A stretch of DNA of 39,807 nucleotides from Colwellia sp. C1TZA3 (GTDB lineage Bacteria; Pseudomonadota; Gammaproteobacteria; Enterobacterales; Alteromonadaceae): NCBI RefSeq assembly GCF_007954265.1, contig NZ_VOLS01000038.1, forward strand, positions 1-39,807. The letters run 5' to 3'. Shown here piece by piece: positions 1 to 9,600 of this stretch. The notes under the pieces are model-generated. The model did not search any database. It was given only the letters and a program-made list of their open reading frames with translations, and was not told the DNA's origin. Both the position numbers and the translations under genes were made by a program. Position 1 is the stretch's first letter, and every line of letters starts with the position of its first letter.

Positions 1-223
1 ATGTGATAGTAAAACTCAACGATAGGCCAAGAAAGAAAATAAATTACCAAACGCCAGCCAAATTAATGGCTGAACATAGAGTGGCAATAGCTGCTTAGCG
101 GTTATGCACTTCAGAGTTGAATCTAAGATTTAAATAAAGTAATACCACAACAAAAAATTAACTTAGCTAGTAAATTAAGCGTCTTTAGTACATAAAGTCT
201 TTTCTGTATTGTTGGCCCGCAAA

Positions 224-1723
224 CTAAAGCAGCTTCGCCAAAAATTCATCATGCGATGGCATAATGCTTAAGCATTTTTGTGTCACGGTGTGAATTTCAG
301 CCATACGCCTTTCCATCTCTTTTTCTTCTAAAATATTCGCGATAGGATGATAACGTTGCGGGTGAATACCTTGACCATTAAATACGGCAAACCAACTGCT
401 GTGATTAAATAACACTTTATCTTCGCTATATAAGCGCGCGTTTTCCTTGTATATAGCGATGCGCTTCTCTAACGACACGGGAATATCCATTTCGCGTACG
501 TAGTCCCAAAAAGGGCTATCATCCCGTGTAGTTGCTTTATAATGCAGAATTAAGAAATCTCTAATTTGCATATACTCAGCCTTGGTACGTTCATTATAGT
601 AATCAATATCCGGTTGATTAAATGACATATCTGGGAAGTTCGTCATTAATCTTGCAATAGCGGTTTGTATTAAGTGGATCGATGTTGATTCAAGCGGCTC
701 TAAAAAACCAGAAGAAAGACCTATCGACACCACATTTTTGTTCCACGTCTGCTTTCTAATACCTGTTTTAAACCTCAACTGACGAGGATCTGATATTGGG
801 GCGGTATCAAGGTCTTTGTTTAGGCTTTCGATTGCATCCTCGTCACTTAAAAATTGGCTTGAGTAAACATAGCCATTACCCGTTCTCGACTGCAGAGGAA
901 TCCGCCACTGCCAACCTGCCGCTTTAGCCGTCGCTCGAGTATATGGAGGAAGCTCGGCCATACGCTCGCTAAGGCGTGTAACAGCACTGTCACAAGGCAA
1001 GTAATGTGACCAGTCATCATATCCAGTTTTTAACGTTTCTTCGATCAATAAGCCCTTAAAGCCAGAACAATCAATAAACAAGTCACCCTTAATACATTCG
1101 CCATCTTCCAATGTAACCGATTCAATATGGCCAGTATTTGCAGCTTGAGTGACGTTAACAATTTTTCCCTCGGTTCTAGTGACCCCGTTCTTTTCCGAAA
1201 AATCCCGTAAAAAGGCAGCATATAATACCGCGTCAAATTGAAACGCATACGAAAGCGCACTCAGTGGACTACCCTGCAACTCAGGACGTGCAGGCATGTA
1301 TTTTCCCGCCTTGGCTGCTTGAATCTGTAGGTTAAATTCGTCGATTGGCTTGGCAGTACCTGCTTGCTGTTGGCGTAACCACATATGATGAAAATGAATA
1401 CCTTCCATATCCATACCATAAGGGCCAAATGAATGAAAATAAGACTCACCACGTTTATGCCAGTCAACAAACTCTATCCCGTATTTGAAGGTCGCATTTG
1501 TTTTTTTAATAAAGCTATTTTCATCTATGCCTAACAGTCGATTAAAATACTGAATATGCGGGACGGTGGCTTCCCCAACGCCTACTGTGCCTATCGATTC
1601 AGATTCAATTACGCGTATATTAATTTTTTTACTACCGAGTAGTTTCGACATCCCTGCTGCTGACATCCACCCTGCAGTTCCACCACCGACTATGACGACA
1701 TTTTTAACGTCCATACTTTGCAT
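224..1723 (-). CDS. Flavin-dependent tryptophan-halogenase family protein (fourth gene of halogenase operon)
   Basis: This 499-residue protein belongs to the PrnA-like flavin-dependent halogenase family (Pfam Trp_halogenase). Such enzymes use FADH2, O2 and halide to halogenate aromatic rings, but the substrate of the TonB-receptor-linked members is not established. Visible motifs are the FAD-binding GGGTAGW at residues 13-19, VGVGEAT at 47-53, the catalytic-type Lys80 in NATFKYGIEF, the halogenase signature WQWRIP near 270, and SGFLEPLEST with the conserved Glu. Length matches the family (about 500). ATG at 1723 is followed by MQSMDVKN; the downstream ATG at residue 4 is an alternative start. 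It is the last gene of a four-gene minus-strand set, 61 bp after its paralogue. No clear terminator follows; only a weak 6-bp stem (56-73) is visible in positions 1-223. Confidence 0.9.
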   Translation of the reverse strand: MQSMDVKNVVIVGGGTAGWMSAAGMSKLLGSKKINIRVIESESIGTVGVGEATVPHIQYFNRLLGIDENSFIKKTNATFKYGIEFVDWHKRGESYFHSFGPYGMDMEGIHFHHMWLRQQQAGTAKPIDEFNLQIQAAKAGKYMPARPELQGSPLSALSYAFQFDAVLYAAFLRDFSEKNGVTRTEGKIVNVTQAANTGHIESVTLEDGECIKGDLFIDCSGFKGLLIEETLKTGYDDWSHYLPCDSAVTRLSERMAELPPYTRATAKAAGWQWRIPLQSRTGNGYVYSSQFLSDEDAIESLNKDLDTAPISDPRQLRFKTGIRKQTWNKNVVSIGLSSGFLEPLESTSIHLIQTAIARLMTNFPDMSFNQPDIDYYNERTKAEYMQIRDFLILHYKATTRDDSPFWDYVREMDIPVSLEKRIAIYKENARLYSEDKVLFNHSSWFAVFNGQGIHPQRYHPIANILEEKEMERRMAEIHTVTQKCLSIMPSHDEFLAKLL

Positions 1724-1784
1724 AAAATTACCTATTTAATTAACGTCTAAACTACCTACTTAATTACCTGCTTAACCTTAGAAT

Positions 1785-3302
1785 TTAAACCGAAGAGCCA
1801 GCATAGTTTTTTATAAACTCGGCATGCGTTGGCATTTGCAAGCTTGTTTGTTGCATTGCACGTTGCATACTTTGTAAGCTCTGTTCAATGTTTTGAATAG
1901 GCACACCAAGCAACATTGGGTCAGCTGTTTCAGGATATATGTTTTGACCCAACATAACGGCTACCCAGCTAGAAGTTGAGAATAACTCGTGATCATCTCT
2001 AAATACTCGTCCAGCGCACTGAAATAATTCCATTTTGTGTTGCAAAGAGTCAGGTATCAACATGTTTTTACAATAGCGCCAAAACTCACTGTCTGTGCGT
2101 TGTGTAGCTTTGTAATGCAATATAATAAAATCTCTAACTTGATGAAATTCACGAGTCATTAAACGATTGTATTCTTCTACTACTTTAGGAGCCGGCGTTA
2201 AAGACGGATATAACGAAATAAATCGGCTGATCCCTTGTTGTATTAAGAAAATAGAAGTCGATTCTAAAGGTTCTAAAAAACCGCTCGCAAGACCAATTGC
2301 CAAACAGTTTTTATGCCAGAATTTATCGCGGCACCCCGTGGTAAATCTTAGGGTACGTGGATCAGAAAGTGCTGGAGCATCAAGTCCCTGCATAAGTATA
2401 TCTGTAGCTTGCTGATCATCCATAAAATCAGTGCTATAAATATGGCCATTTCCAGTTCTATGCTGAGTCGGAATACGCCATTGCCAACCAGCGGTTTTGG
2501 CCATCGACTTAGTGTAAGGTAGTAATTTACCACGGCGTTCACTTGGCACTGCTTGAGCACTGTTGCATGGCAGCCACTTTGACCAATCGTGAAAAGGTAC
2601 CCCCAGTGTTTCACCTAACAACTTAGACTTAAAACCCGTGCAATCTAAAAAGAAATCACCCTCAACACGCTCATTGTTTTGCATGACAAGTGCAGAAATA
2701 TTTTCAGTTTGCTCATTAAGTAAAACCTGATCGATACGCCCTTCGATTCGTATTACGCCGCGCTTTTGGGCGTAGTTTCTTAGAAACAAAGCGTATGCAG
2801 TGGCATCAAAATGGTAGGCATAACCAATTTGCGATAAAAGTGAACGTGGATTATCGTTAGGTAGCGCAAACTTCATACTTTTAGCGGCTACCGCACACAT
2901 GCTGTATTCTTCCAAACTATTGGTGTTTCCCGCTTGCCTTGTATGCAGCCAATATTGATGAAAATCAATACCGTTCATGTCTGCGCCGTGGTTACCAAAT
3001 GGATGAAAGTATTTATCTCCAAGTTTACCCCAATCACTAAACTCTATGCCCAGCTTAAAAGTAGCGTTGGTTGCCTTTAAAAATTCCGCTTCATCAATGC
3101 CCAACATGCGATTGAAGCTTATAATATCGGGAATGGTCGCTTCACCTACTCCAACCGTGCCAATTTCTTCAGATTCTACTAGTACAATTTGTACATCATC
3201 AGGTCTTAACATGCTTGAAAGCGCCGCCGCAGACATCCAACCTGCAGTTCCGCCGCCAGCGATAACAATTTTGCGGATACGATTGGTAGATGACTGATTC
3301 AT
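1785..3302 (-). CDS. Flavin-dependent tryptophan-halogenase family protein (third gene of halogenase operon)
   Basis: A 505-residue paralogue of its neighbours in the PrnA-like flavin-dependent halogenase family. It keeps every motif expected for catalysis: GGGTAGW at residues 16-22, VGVGEAT at 50-56, Lys83 in NATFKLGIEF, WQWRIP in the middle, and SGFLEPLEST with the conserved Glu. The start ATG (3300-3302) overlaps the TGA of the upstream gene by four bases (ATGA), which implies translational coupling in one transcript. The physiological substrate cannot be read from sequence. The family name suggests tryptophan, but TonB-receptor-associated relatives are generally of unknown substrate. An FAD-dependent halogenase or related oxidoreductase role is the safe statement. 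Confidence 0.9.
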   Translation of the reverse strand: MNQSSTNRIRKIVIAGGGTAGWMSAAALSSMLRPDDVQIVLVESEEIGTVGVGEATIPDIISFNRMLGIDEAEFLKATNATFKLGIEFSDWGKLGDKYFHPFGNHGADMNGIDFHQYWLHTRQAGNTNSLEEYSMCAVAAKSMKFALPNDNPRSLLSQIGYAYHFDATAYALFLRNYAQKRGVIRIEGRIDQVLLNEQTENISALVMQNNERVEGDFFLDCTGFKSKLLGETLGVPFHDWSKWLPCNSAQAVPSERRGKLLPYTKSMAKTAGWQWRIPTQHRTGNGHIYSTDFMDDQQATDILMQGLDAPALSDPRTLRFTTGCRDKFWHKNCLAIGLASGFLEPLESTSIFLIQQGISRFISLYPSLTPAPKVVEEYNRLMTREFHQVRDFIILHYKATQRTDSEFWRYCKNMLIPDSLQHKMELFQCAGRVFRDDHELFSTSSWVAVMLGQNIYPETADPMLLGVPIQNIEQSLQSMQRAMQQTSLQMPTHAEFIKNYAGSSV

Positions 3303-4837
3303 GATTGCCTCTTTAAATAATTCAAAAACTTTTGTGTATATAGTGAACAGGGTGGCATCTTGGGCACCATGGCTGCTATTGCATTTTTTGTATGCAATAA
3401 ATGCTGTTTAACATCTGAATTGTCGATGTTGTCACAAAGACTATCGAGGCGTCTTGGAAAACGCCGCATACCAAAGTGAAGTATTATCCAATCTTCGGTA
3501 TTGAAAGGCTCATAGTCGTATGAAACCATTAATCCACGGTGCAAATATTGTGCTAATTTTCTGTCAAGTAATGCCTGCGTATCACTATCAACATCACTAG
3601 CAAGAAACTGATTTTTCGTGGAATGCTCATGTTGTAAAAAATGCCTTGTATCGGTCAATGCCAAGTTAAATAGTCTAGCGTGTTGAACATCCAATCTATA
3701 GCGCCGATTGTACTCTTTTTGTTCTATTCGCATATTATTCGAGATAGGAATTAGCTCTAGGAGGCGTTCTATATCAAGCTTAAGCAATCTAAACGGTGCA
3801 TTTGAAAATGGCTCAAGAACAGCTGCACTCAGGCTGATTGCAACACAATTACCTACCCAAGCTTGCTCTTGTGCACCAATGTCAGCGCTAATTGATGCAA
3901 TTGTGTTGGCAGAATTTTTATTTTCTGCCGACGTCTCTTTAGCACTATTTTCAGCACTATCTACAAAACTAGCCGCTTTTAATACCTGGCTAGAATTTTG
4001 TAAATAAAGCGTCGACTGCCAAGCATTCACATGTCCCGACACTATGTTACATGGTTTCATCTGGGTGTCATTTTCGTTAGTTAATAATGAAAGGTTTATT
4101 TTAGAATGTACTCGCTTTTTTACACCCAAAGTGCTCATTAACCTAGCGTCAGTACCCGAACAGTCAATGAACAAATCGGCCTCAATGCACGAGCCATCAT
4201 TTAGTCGCAAGCTAGTAATATGCTCATCCACAACCTTGGCTTCTAAAAGATCTGATTGAATCAGTCTTATTTTTCTCTGCTTAATCTTACTTAGCAGAAA
4301 CAGGGCGTAATTTTGATAATCAAAATTATATCCATATTCAGCCCTAGACAATGGCGATGCCGGTTGATTTTGCGGTGGGTGAGCAAACTTATCATGTAAA
4401 GCAGATTGGGCGCCCACTAAGTATGCTTGCAAGTTTTGTTTGTGTTTTAACAAGACCTGGTGGAAGTCCATACCGTACTGCGAAGTAAACGGTAAACTAA
4501 ACGCTTGCACCCAGTCGAATTTCTCCCCGTTCCAATTTTGATAATGCGTTCCAAACGAAAAACTTGAGTTAGTTTCTTGAAATAACTCTGGTTCAGAAAT
4601 ATCCATTGCCAGATGAAGATTATAAGCATCAGGCGGACTCGTACCACCATACAAAATATCGCTATGCGCCTGATCAGCAGGTAATATCAGGGAAAGCGTA
4701 ACGTGATCTGCAAGTGCGTTATGGATTGTTAGAGCTGATATAAAAGCAGCAATGCTGTGGCCATATATCACGATATCTAGCTTTTTCGAATTCGGACTAT
4801 TAACGGAGTTGGCCTCGTGCACTTCATTTTTATTCAT
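3299..4837 (-). CDS. Degenerate halogenase-like protein, probable pseudoenzyme
   Basis: This 512-residue protein aligns end to end with the neighbouring halogenases but has lost the catalytic and cofactor motifs. The GGGTAGW loop is replaced by YGHSIAAF around residues 25-32, and VGVGEAT by YGGTSPP around 63-69. The catalytic Lys is replaced by Ser94 in NSSFSFG. The WxWRIP signature is gone (NAWQSTLYL), and EPLEST has become EPFSNAP. Retained family features include NYALFLLSKI and ADLFIDCSG. A low-complexity Ser/Ala/Asn/Glu stretch (SAENSAKETSAENKNSAN) fills the middle. The reading frame is intact and coupled on both sides (43 bp after the upstream gene, 4-bp overlap with the downstream one), so it looks selected rather than decaying. 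A regulatory or partner subunit role is inference. Confidence 0.8.
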   Translation of the reverse strand: MNKNEVHEANSVNSPNSKKLDIVIYGHSIAAFISALTIHNALADHVTLSLILPADQAHSDILYGGTSPPDAYNLHLAMDISEPELFQETNSSFSFGTHYQNWNGEKFDWVQAFSLPFTSQYGMDFHQVLLKHKQNLQAYLVGAQSALHDKFAHPPQNQPASPLSRAEYGYNFDYQNYALFLLSKIKQRKIRLIQSDLLEAKVVDEHITSLRLNDGSCIEADLFIDCSGTDARLMSTLGVKKRVHSKINLSLLTNENDTQMKPCNIVSGHVNAWQSTLYLQNSSQVLKAASFVDSAENSAKETSAENKNSANTIASISADIGAQEQAWVGNCVAISLSAAVLEPFSNAPFRLLKLDIERLLELIPISNNMRIEQKEYNRRYRLDVQHARLFNLALTDTRHFLQHEHSTKNQFLASDVDSDTQALLDRKLAQYLHRGLMVSYDYEPFNTEDWIILHFGMRRFPRRLDSLCDNIDNSDVKQHLLHTKNAIAAMVPKMPPCSLYTQKFLNYLKRQS

Positions 4838-4880
4838 TTACAATATTCCTTACGACATTCCTTGTGATGCATCGGCAAAG

Positions 4881-6392
4881 TCATGATAAATAGCGGTTCA
4901 AAAAAGCCTGATGTCCTTCAGCCTGATGTAAACCTAGCTTGATATCTTCTCGCATCGCATTTGCTTTAGAGCGTATATCATTAGTACCAAACGCTTGTAC
5001 CCTAGGATCGACATTATGCGGTATCAAATTTTGTCCAAGCAAAACTGCAACCCAACTTGGTGGTAAAAATGCGCCTATTTCATAGCGTTGAATGTAGGCT
5101 CGATGCATCCACGAATCTAGTTTTTCTTGCAAACTATCTGGAAGTGTCATATTTTTAAAATATGCCCACATAGGGCTATCACTGCGGTCATTTGCAACAT
5201 AGTGTAATAATAGAAAATCTCGAATACGCTCATATTCTAAGCCCATCTGAGCATTGTATTCTGTAATATCTAGTTCATCTATTGTTAGTGTATTTGAGGT
5301 GGTTTGTTGATCATCAAACGCTGGAAATAGCTCGATTAACTTAGTAATGCCTTCTTGAATTAAGTGAATGGATGTAGATTCAAGTGGTTCTAAAAATCCT
5401 GCCGATAATCCGATAGCAATAACATTTTTCTTCCAAAAATGATTTCTACGGCCTGTTTTAAACCTAAGTTTACGAGGTTCAGCCAACACTTTTCCGTCTA
5501 ATTGCTCTAAAAGTGTATTTTGTGCAGCATCGTCACTAATAAACTGACTGCAATACACATGACCATTTCCGGTACGATGCTGTAAAGGAATTCGCCATAA
5601 CCAACCAGCTTCTTTAGCTGTTGAGCGCGTAAAAGGAGTTAACTGCTGCGTTCGTTCACAAGGCACAGCAATAGCTCGGTCACAGGGTAACCAGTTAGAC
5701 CAGTCTTGGTAGCCAGATTGCAGACTTTGTTCAATAAGCAAACCACGAAAGCCTGAACAATCAACAAATAGGTCGGCGCTAATACGTTGGCCATTCTCAA
5801 GTGTTAATGCTGAAATATTTCCATTTGTCTCATTTAATGAGGTGTTAACGACTTTACCTTCTATTGTATTAACCCCGAGTTTGCATGAAAATTCGCGTAA
5901 GTATTTAGCATACAAGCTTGAATCAAATTGATAGGCATAACCAAAAGAGTTTTTTAAATCTGGTGCTCCTAACTCAGGTATAGTGAATTTGTTGGATTTT
6001 GCGGCGGCAATACCAAATGCATAGTCTTCTAATTTACCCATGTCATTATTTTTTTGAGCTAACAGCCAATACTGATAAAAGTCGACTGAATTTATTTTTT
6101 CGCCAAAGTCACCAAAAGGATGAATATAACTCTGTCCCTTGGTTCCCCAGTCAACAAACTCGATGCCTAGTTTAAATGTTGCTTTGGTTTTACGCATAAA
6201 ATCGCGCTCGTCTATGCCTAAAGTCTGATTGAAGAATCTTATATGTGGCAAAGTGGCTTCACCAACCCCAACCGTGCCAATTTCTTCAGATTCGACAAGG
6301 GTAATTTGAAGCTTTTGTCTTGAAAATTTCTTTGCAAGTGCTGCCGCTGTCATCCATCCAGCAGAGCCTCCTCCCACTATACATAAGTGCAT
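4881..6392 (-). CDS. Flavin-dependent tryptophan-halogenase family protein (first gene of halogenase operon)
   Basis: A 503-residue flavin-dependent halogenase family protein and the promoter-proximal gene of the minus-strand operon. Motifs seen are GGGSAGW at residues 7-13, VGVGEAT at 41-47, Lys74 in KATFKLGIEF, WLWRIPLQHRTGNGH in the middle, and SAGFLEPLEST with the conserved Glu. The start ATG at 6392 has an AGG a few bases upstream and leads directly into the FAD-binding beta strand (MHLCIVGGG), so no signal peptide is present and a cytoplasmic enzyme is expected. It diverges from the TonB-dependent receptor gene across a 271-bp region with a XylR-type palindrome, suggesting that halogenases and receptor are induced together by xylose-type sugars. 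Confidence 0.9.
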   Translation of the reverse strand: MHLCIVGGGSAGWMTAAALAKKFSRQKLQITLVESEEIGTVGVGEATLPHIRFFNQTLGIDERDFMRKTKATFKLGIEFVDWGTKGQSYIHPFGDFGEKINSVDFYQYWLLAQKNNDMGKLEDYAFGIAAAKSNKFTIPELGAPDLKNSFGYAYQFDSSLYAKYLREFSCKLGVNTIEGKVVNTSLNETNGNISALTLENGQRISADLFVDCSGFRGLLIEQSLQSGYQDWSNWLPCDRAIAVPCERTQQLTPFTRSTAKEAGWLWRIPLQHRTGNGHVYCSQFISDDAAQNTLLEQLDGKVLAEPRKLRFKTGRRNHFWKKNVIAIGLSAGFLEPLESTSIHLIQEGITKLIELFPAFDDQQTTSNTLTIDELDITEYNAQMGLEYERIRDFLLLHYVANDRSDSPMWAYFKNMTLPDSLQEKLDSWMHRAYIQRYEIGAFLPPSWVAVLLGQNLIPHNVDPRVQAFGTNDIRSKANAMREDIKLGLHQAEGHQAFLNRYLS

Positions 6393-6494
6393 AATTCGAC
6401 CTGTTTTTTATTACTAAATTTCGCTTTAGTTCTCATAAATACCACAAACAAAAAAAACATTGTGAATAAAGGTGAAATGATGTTATTGATAATA

Positions 6495-6508
6495 TGTTCG
6501 CGCTAACA
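6495..6508. promoter_or_regulatory. Probable XylR (LacI-family) operator between halogenase operon and TonB receptor
   Basis: TGTTCGCGCTAACA is an imperfect palindrome that differs by one base from the perfect TGTTAGCGCTAACA found upstream of xylB. It also resembles the xyl box reported for XylR regulons in Xanthomonas (TGGTAGCGCTAACA, from memory). It sits about 100 bp upstream of the first halogenase gene and about 155 bp upstream of the receptor gene, so it could control both directions. The rest of the 6393-6663 gap is very AT-rich. A GGGGAA ribosome-binding site lies just before the receptor ATG. No convincing -35/-10 pair can be assigned. Confidence 0.6.
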
Positions 6509-6663
6509 TTTTATTATTAAACATATAGTATAATGTAAATAAAATCGAGAATTATAAAAATAATTTGTTAAAGCACCTTATTGTCATAATGAATATATTG
6601 TGTTAAAAATGTAATTGTCATATAGACAACAATAAAATAAATATAAAATAATCGGGGAATTAT

Positions 6664-9600
6664 ATGTTTAATAAAAAGATATTAGCTACCTCCATCATAG
6701 CTGCGATAGGATCAATGACCCTATCAACTATGGGGTATGCTGAAGAAAGCGAAGCGAAGGAAATAGAAGTTAAAAGCGAAGCGAAGGAAATAGAAGTTAT
6801 TAGCGTTACCGGTATTCGTGGTGCACTAGCCAACGCAGCTGAAATTAAACGTGAATCATCAACATTTGTCGACTCAATTACCGCATCTGACGCATCTGCC
6901 ATTCCTGACTTGTCAGTTGCTGAGGCTCTTTCGCGTATACCAGGTCTTACTGTTTCTCGTTTTACCGCTGGTGGAACTGCGGGCGATTTTCCTTCTCCAG
7001 AAGGTTCAGGTAACTTAATTCGTGGTCTTGGTTTTATTCGTTCAGAATTTAACGGACGCGATGCGTTTTCAGCAAACGGCGGCAGAGCTTTAGATTGGTC
7101 TGCTATACCTACACAACTTGTCGGGCGTGTAGACGTTTACAAAAACCAACAAGCTGACCTTATCGAAGGCGGTATCGGTGGAACAATTAATCTACAAACA
7201 CTTGCACCATTCGATAATGAAGACGGTGTAGCGCAAATTTCTGTTGATACTGTTTATACTGATATACGCGAAGAATTTAGCCCAACATTTAGTGGTATAT
7301 TTGGTAAAAACTTTGATACCGATAACGGCAGATTTGGATTTGTAGGCTCATATTCTTCATCTGAATTACAGTCAAACATTAATGGTTACCAAGCAGGTTC
7401 GCTTGTTCCTCGCGATAATATCCCGGCCTCTAGTTTTGCTGATGGTCAAGAGCCTTTAGGTACTGTTGCTTTAGCACCTGGTTTCAATTTACGTACAAAC
7501 GAAGTTGATCGCGATAGAGAAAGTATCTACCTTGCCGGTCAATGGCGCAGTGCTGATGACAGTGTTGAAGTATTGGTTAAATATGTAACCGTAGAAAATC
7601 GGGTTAATGGTCTTGAACGCACCTCTGAGTGGTATGCAGACGCTGAGACGGTGAGATCAGGAGGGGTAGAGGTTAGTGATTTAGTGGTGTCACCATTTGA
7701 GTCAGGCGGTATTCCTTTATGTAATGGTAGTAACGAAAGTCCTTCCGGCGAATGTGACGCGCTAATACCCGTTTCAGGTGGTTTAATGGAAGAAGGCCTG
7801 ATAACAGATGATTTTCGAAGCTGGGCTGGCGCGTACGGATTGCGAGTGTCTAATCTAGGCATAGGCAAGCAAGAATATTCAGAAACTGATGATGTTAGCA
7901 TTAACGTTAAATGGCGTGCTACCGACCAATTGACGGTAGAATTTGATGCCCATAGAACAACGGCAGAAGCCTCTTTCGAAGAACAATGGATTGGTGTAAA
8001 TACATTCTTAAACGTATTTTCTCGTCCTAGTTTAGATAACCCATATTTAGAATTTTCTGTTGATCCGCGTAATAACATCACTAACCGCATCGAAGATCTT
8101 GGCACAGTTCAAGGTTCGAACTTAGCGCCAACTAGTCCGGCGGATCCTGGTGGTTCTTATATTGGTTTTGCAAACGACACATTCAAAGAAGGCAAAGGTG
8201 ATTTACATGCGGCTAAGCTTGACGTTGAATATGCACTTGAAGACACAGACGGTTGGTTTCAGTCTGTTAAAATGGGCGTACGCTACTCTGAACGTGAACA
8301 AATCAACAAAGAAGCAGGTGGCAACTGGAAAGGCGTCACTCCATTATGGGGCGGTGGGGTAGCACCTTTAAATTCGTTAGAGAAAAATATTTACGAAGAA
8401 GTGGATTTCAGTGATTTCTTTCGTGGTGGTGTTGTAGGTGGTGAAAATACCTCATTACTTTATGCTAATGCTGACTTGTTGCGTAACCCACATTTATTCT
8501 ACGATTACTTACAGTCTGAACCTGATTTCTCACATTCACAATATTCGCCATTCGCGGCTGATACTAATCTTAACCCCGATAATCCAGCTAGTTCGGACCT
8601 ACTTCGTCGCTCAAGAGATGGTAACTATACTAAAATTTATCAACCAGGCGGTATTGCAGATGTTGTTGAAGAGACCATCAATTTATATGCTATGGTAAAT
8701 TTTGCTCAAGACTTTGACAATGGAATGTATTTATCAGGTAATGTAGGTTTACGTTACGTTAAAAACAAATTGGGTTCAAATGGGGTGCTTAGTTATAACC
8801 AATTTGGCATAGATGAACAGGAAGGTGATTATACTGTCGAGATAGATGGAGTAGAGCAAACTTTCCCTTACCCAGTTGAAGATACAGATGAAATAAATGA
8901 TTTTTTGCCTGAGACAGAAGCATATTTACAAGCAGCAGACTCTTCTCGAAGAGTTGACGTATCAGAAGAACATTGGTTACCTTCAATAAATGTTAAATTG
9001 AACCTTAACGATGATATGCTCATCCGTTTTGGTGCGAGCAAAGGTCTTACTCGTCCAAACATGTCCGACCTTAGTGCGACCCAGTCAATAAGTGCCAAAA
9101 CGAGTGTATCTCGTTTCGCGAATGTTGATCCCAATGACCCGGATTATGATCCTAATGACCCGGCTAATGCTGTACCTCGTGGATTAATCGATGGCAGCTT
9201 ATCAAATATTCGCATAAATGGCGGTAACCCAGACCTTGTATCGACTACAGCGAATAGCTATGACATTTCATATGAATGGTACTTCGAAACAGGCTTTGTT
9301 ACCTTTGGTGTGTTTCATAAAGATATTGAAAACATCGTGCAATATGGCGTAAAGCCGGTTGACACTATTAACTTAGACAATACACAAGTTAATGTTAACT
9401 TCAACGGTCAACTTAATTTAGCCGAAGCTGAGGTATCAGGTTTTGAAGTCGCTTATCAAGACTTCTTTACTAGTTTACCAGGCATATGGGCCAATTTTGG
9501 TATTCAAGCCAACTACACCTTTGTTGACGCGTCGGCAACACCACCGCCACAGTTTTTAGATGCTGATGACGATGGAGTACCTGATTCGGCTGATACTACT

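Noticed and set aside
7539-8105. 188-codon antisense frame inside the TonB receptor gene
   Set aside because: It is the shadow of a well-supported receptor frame with no recognisable protein or ribosome-binding site.
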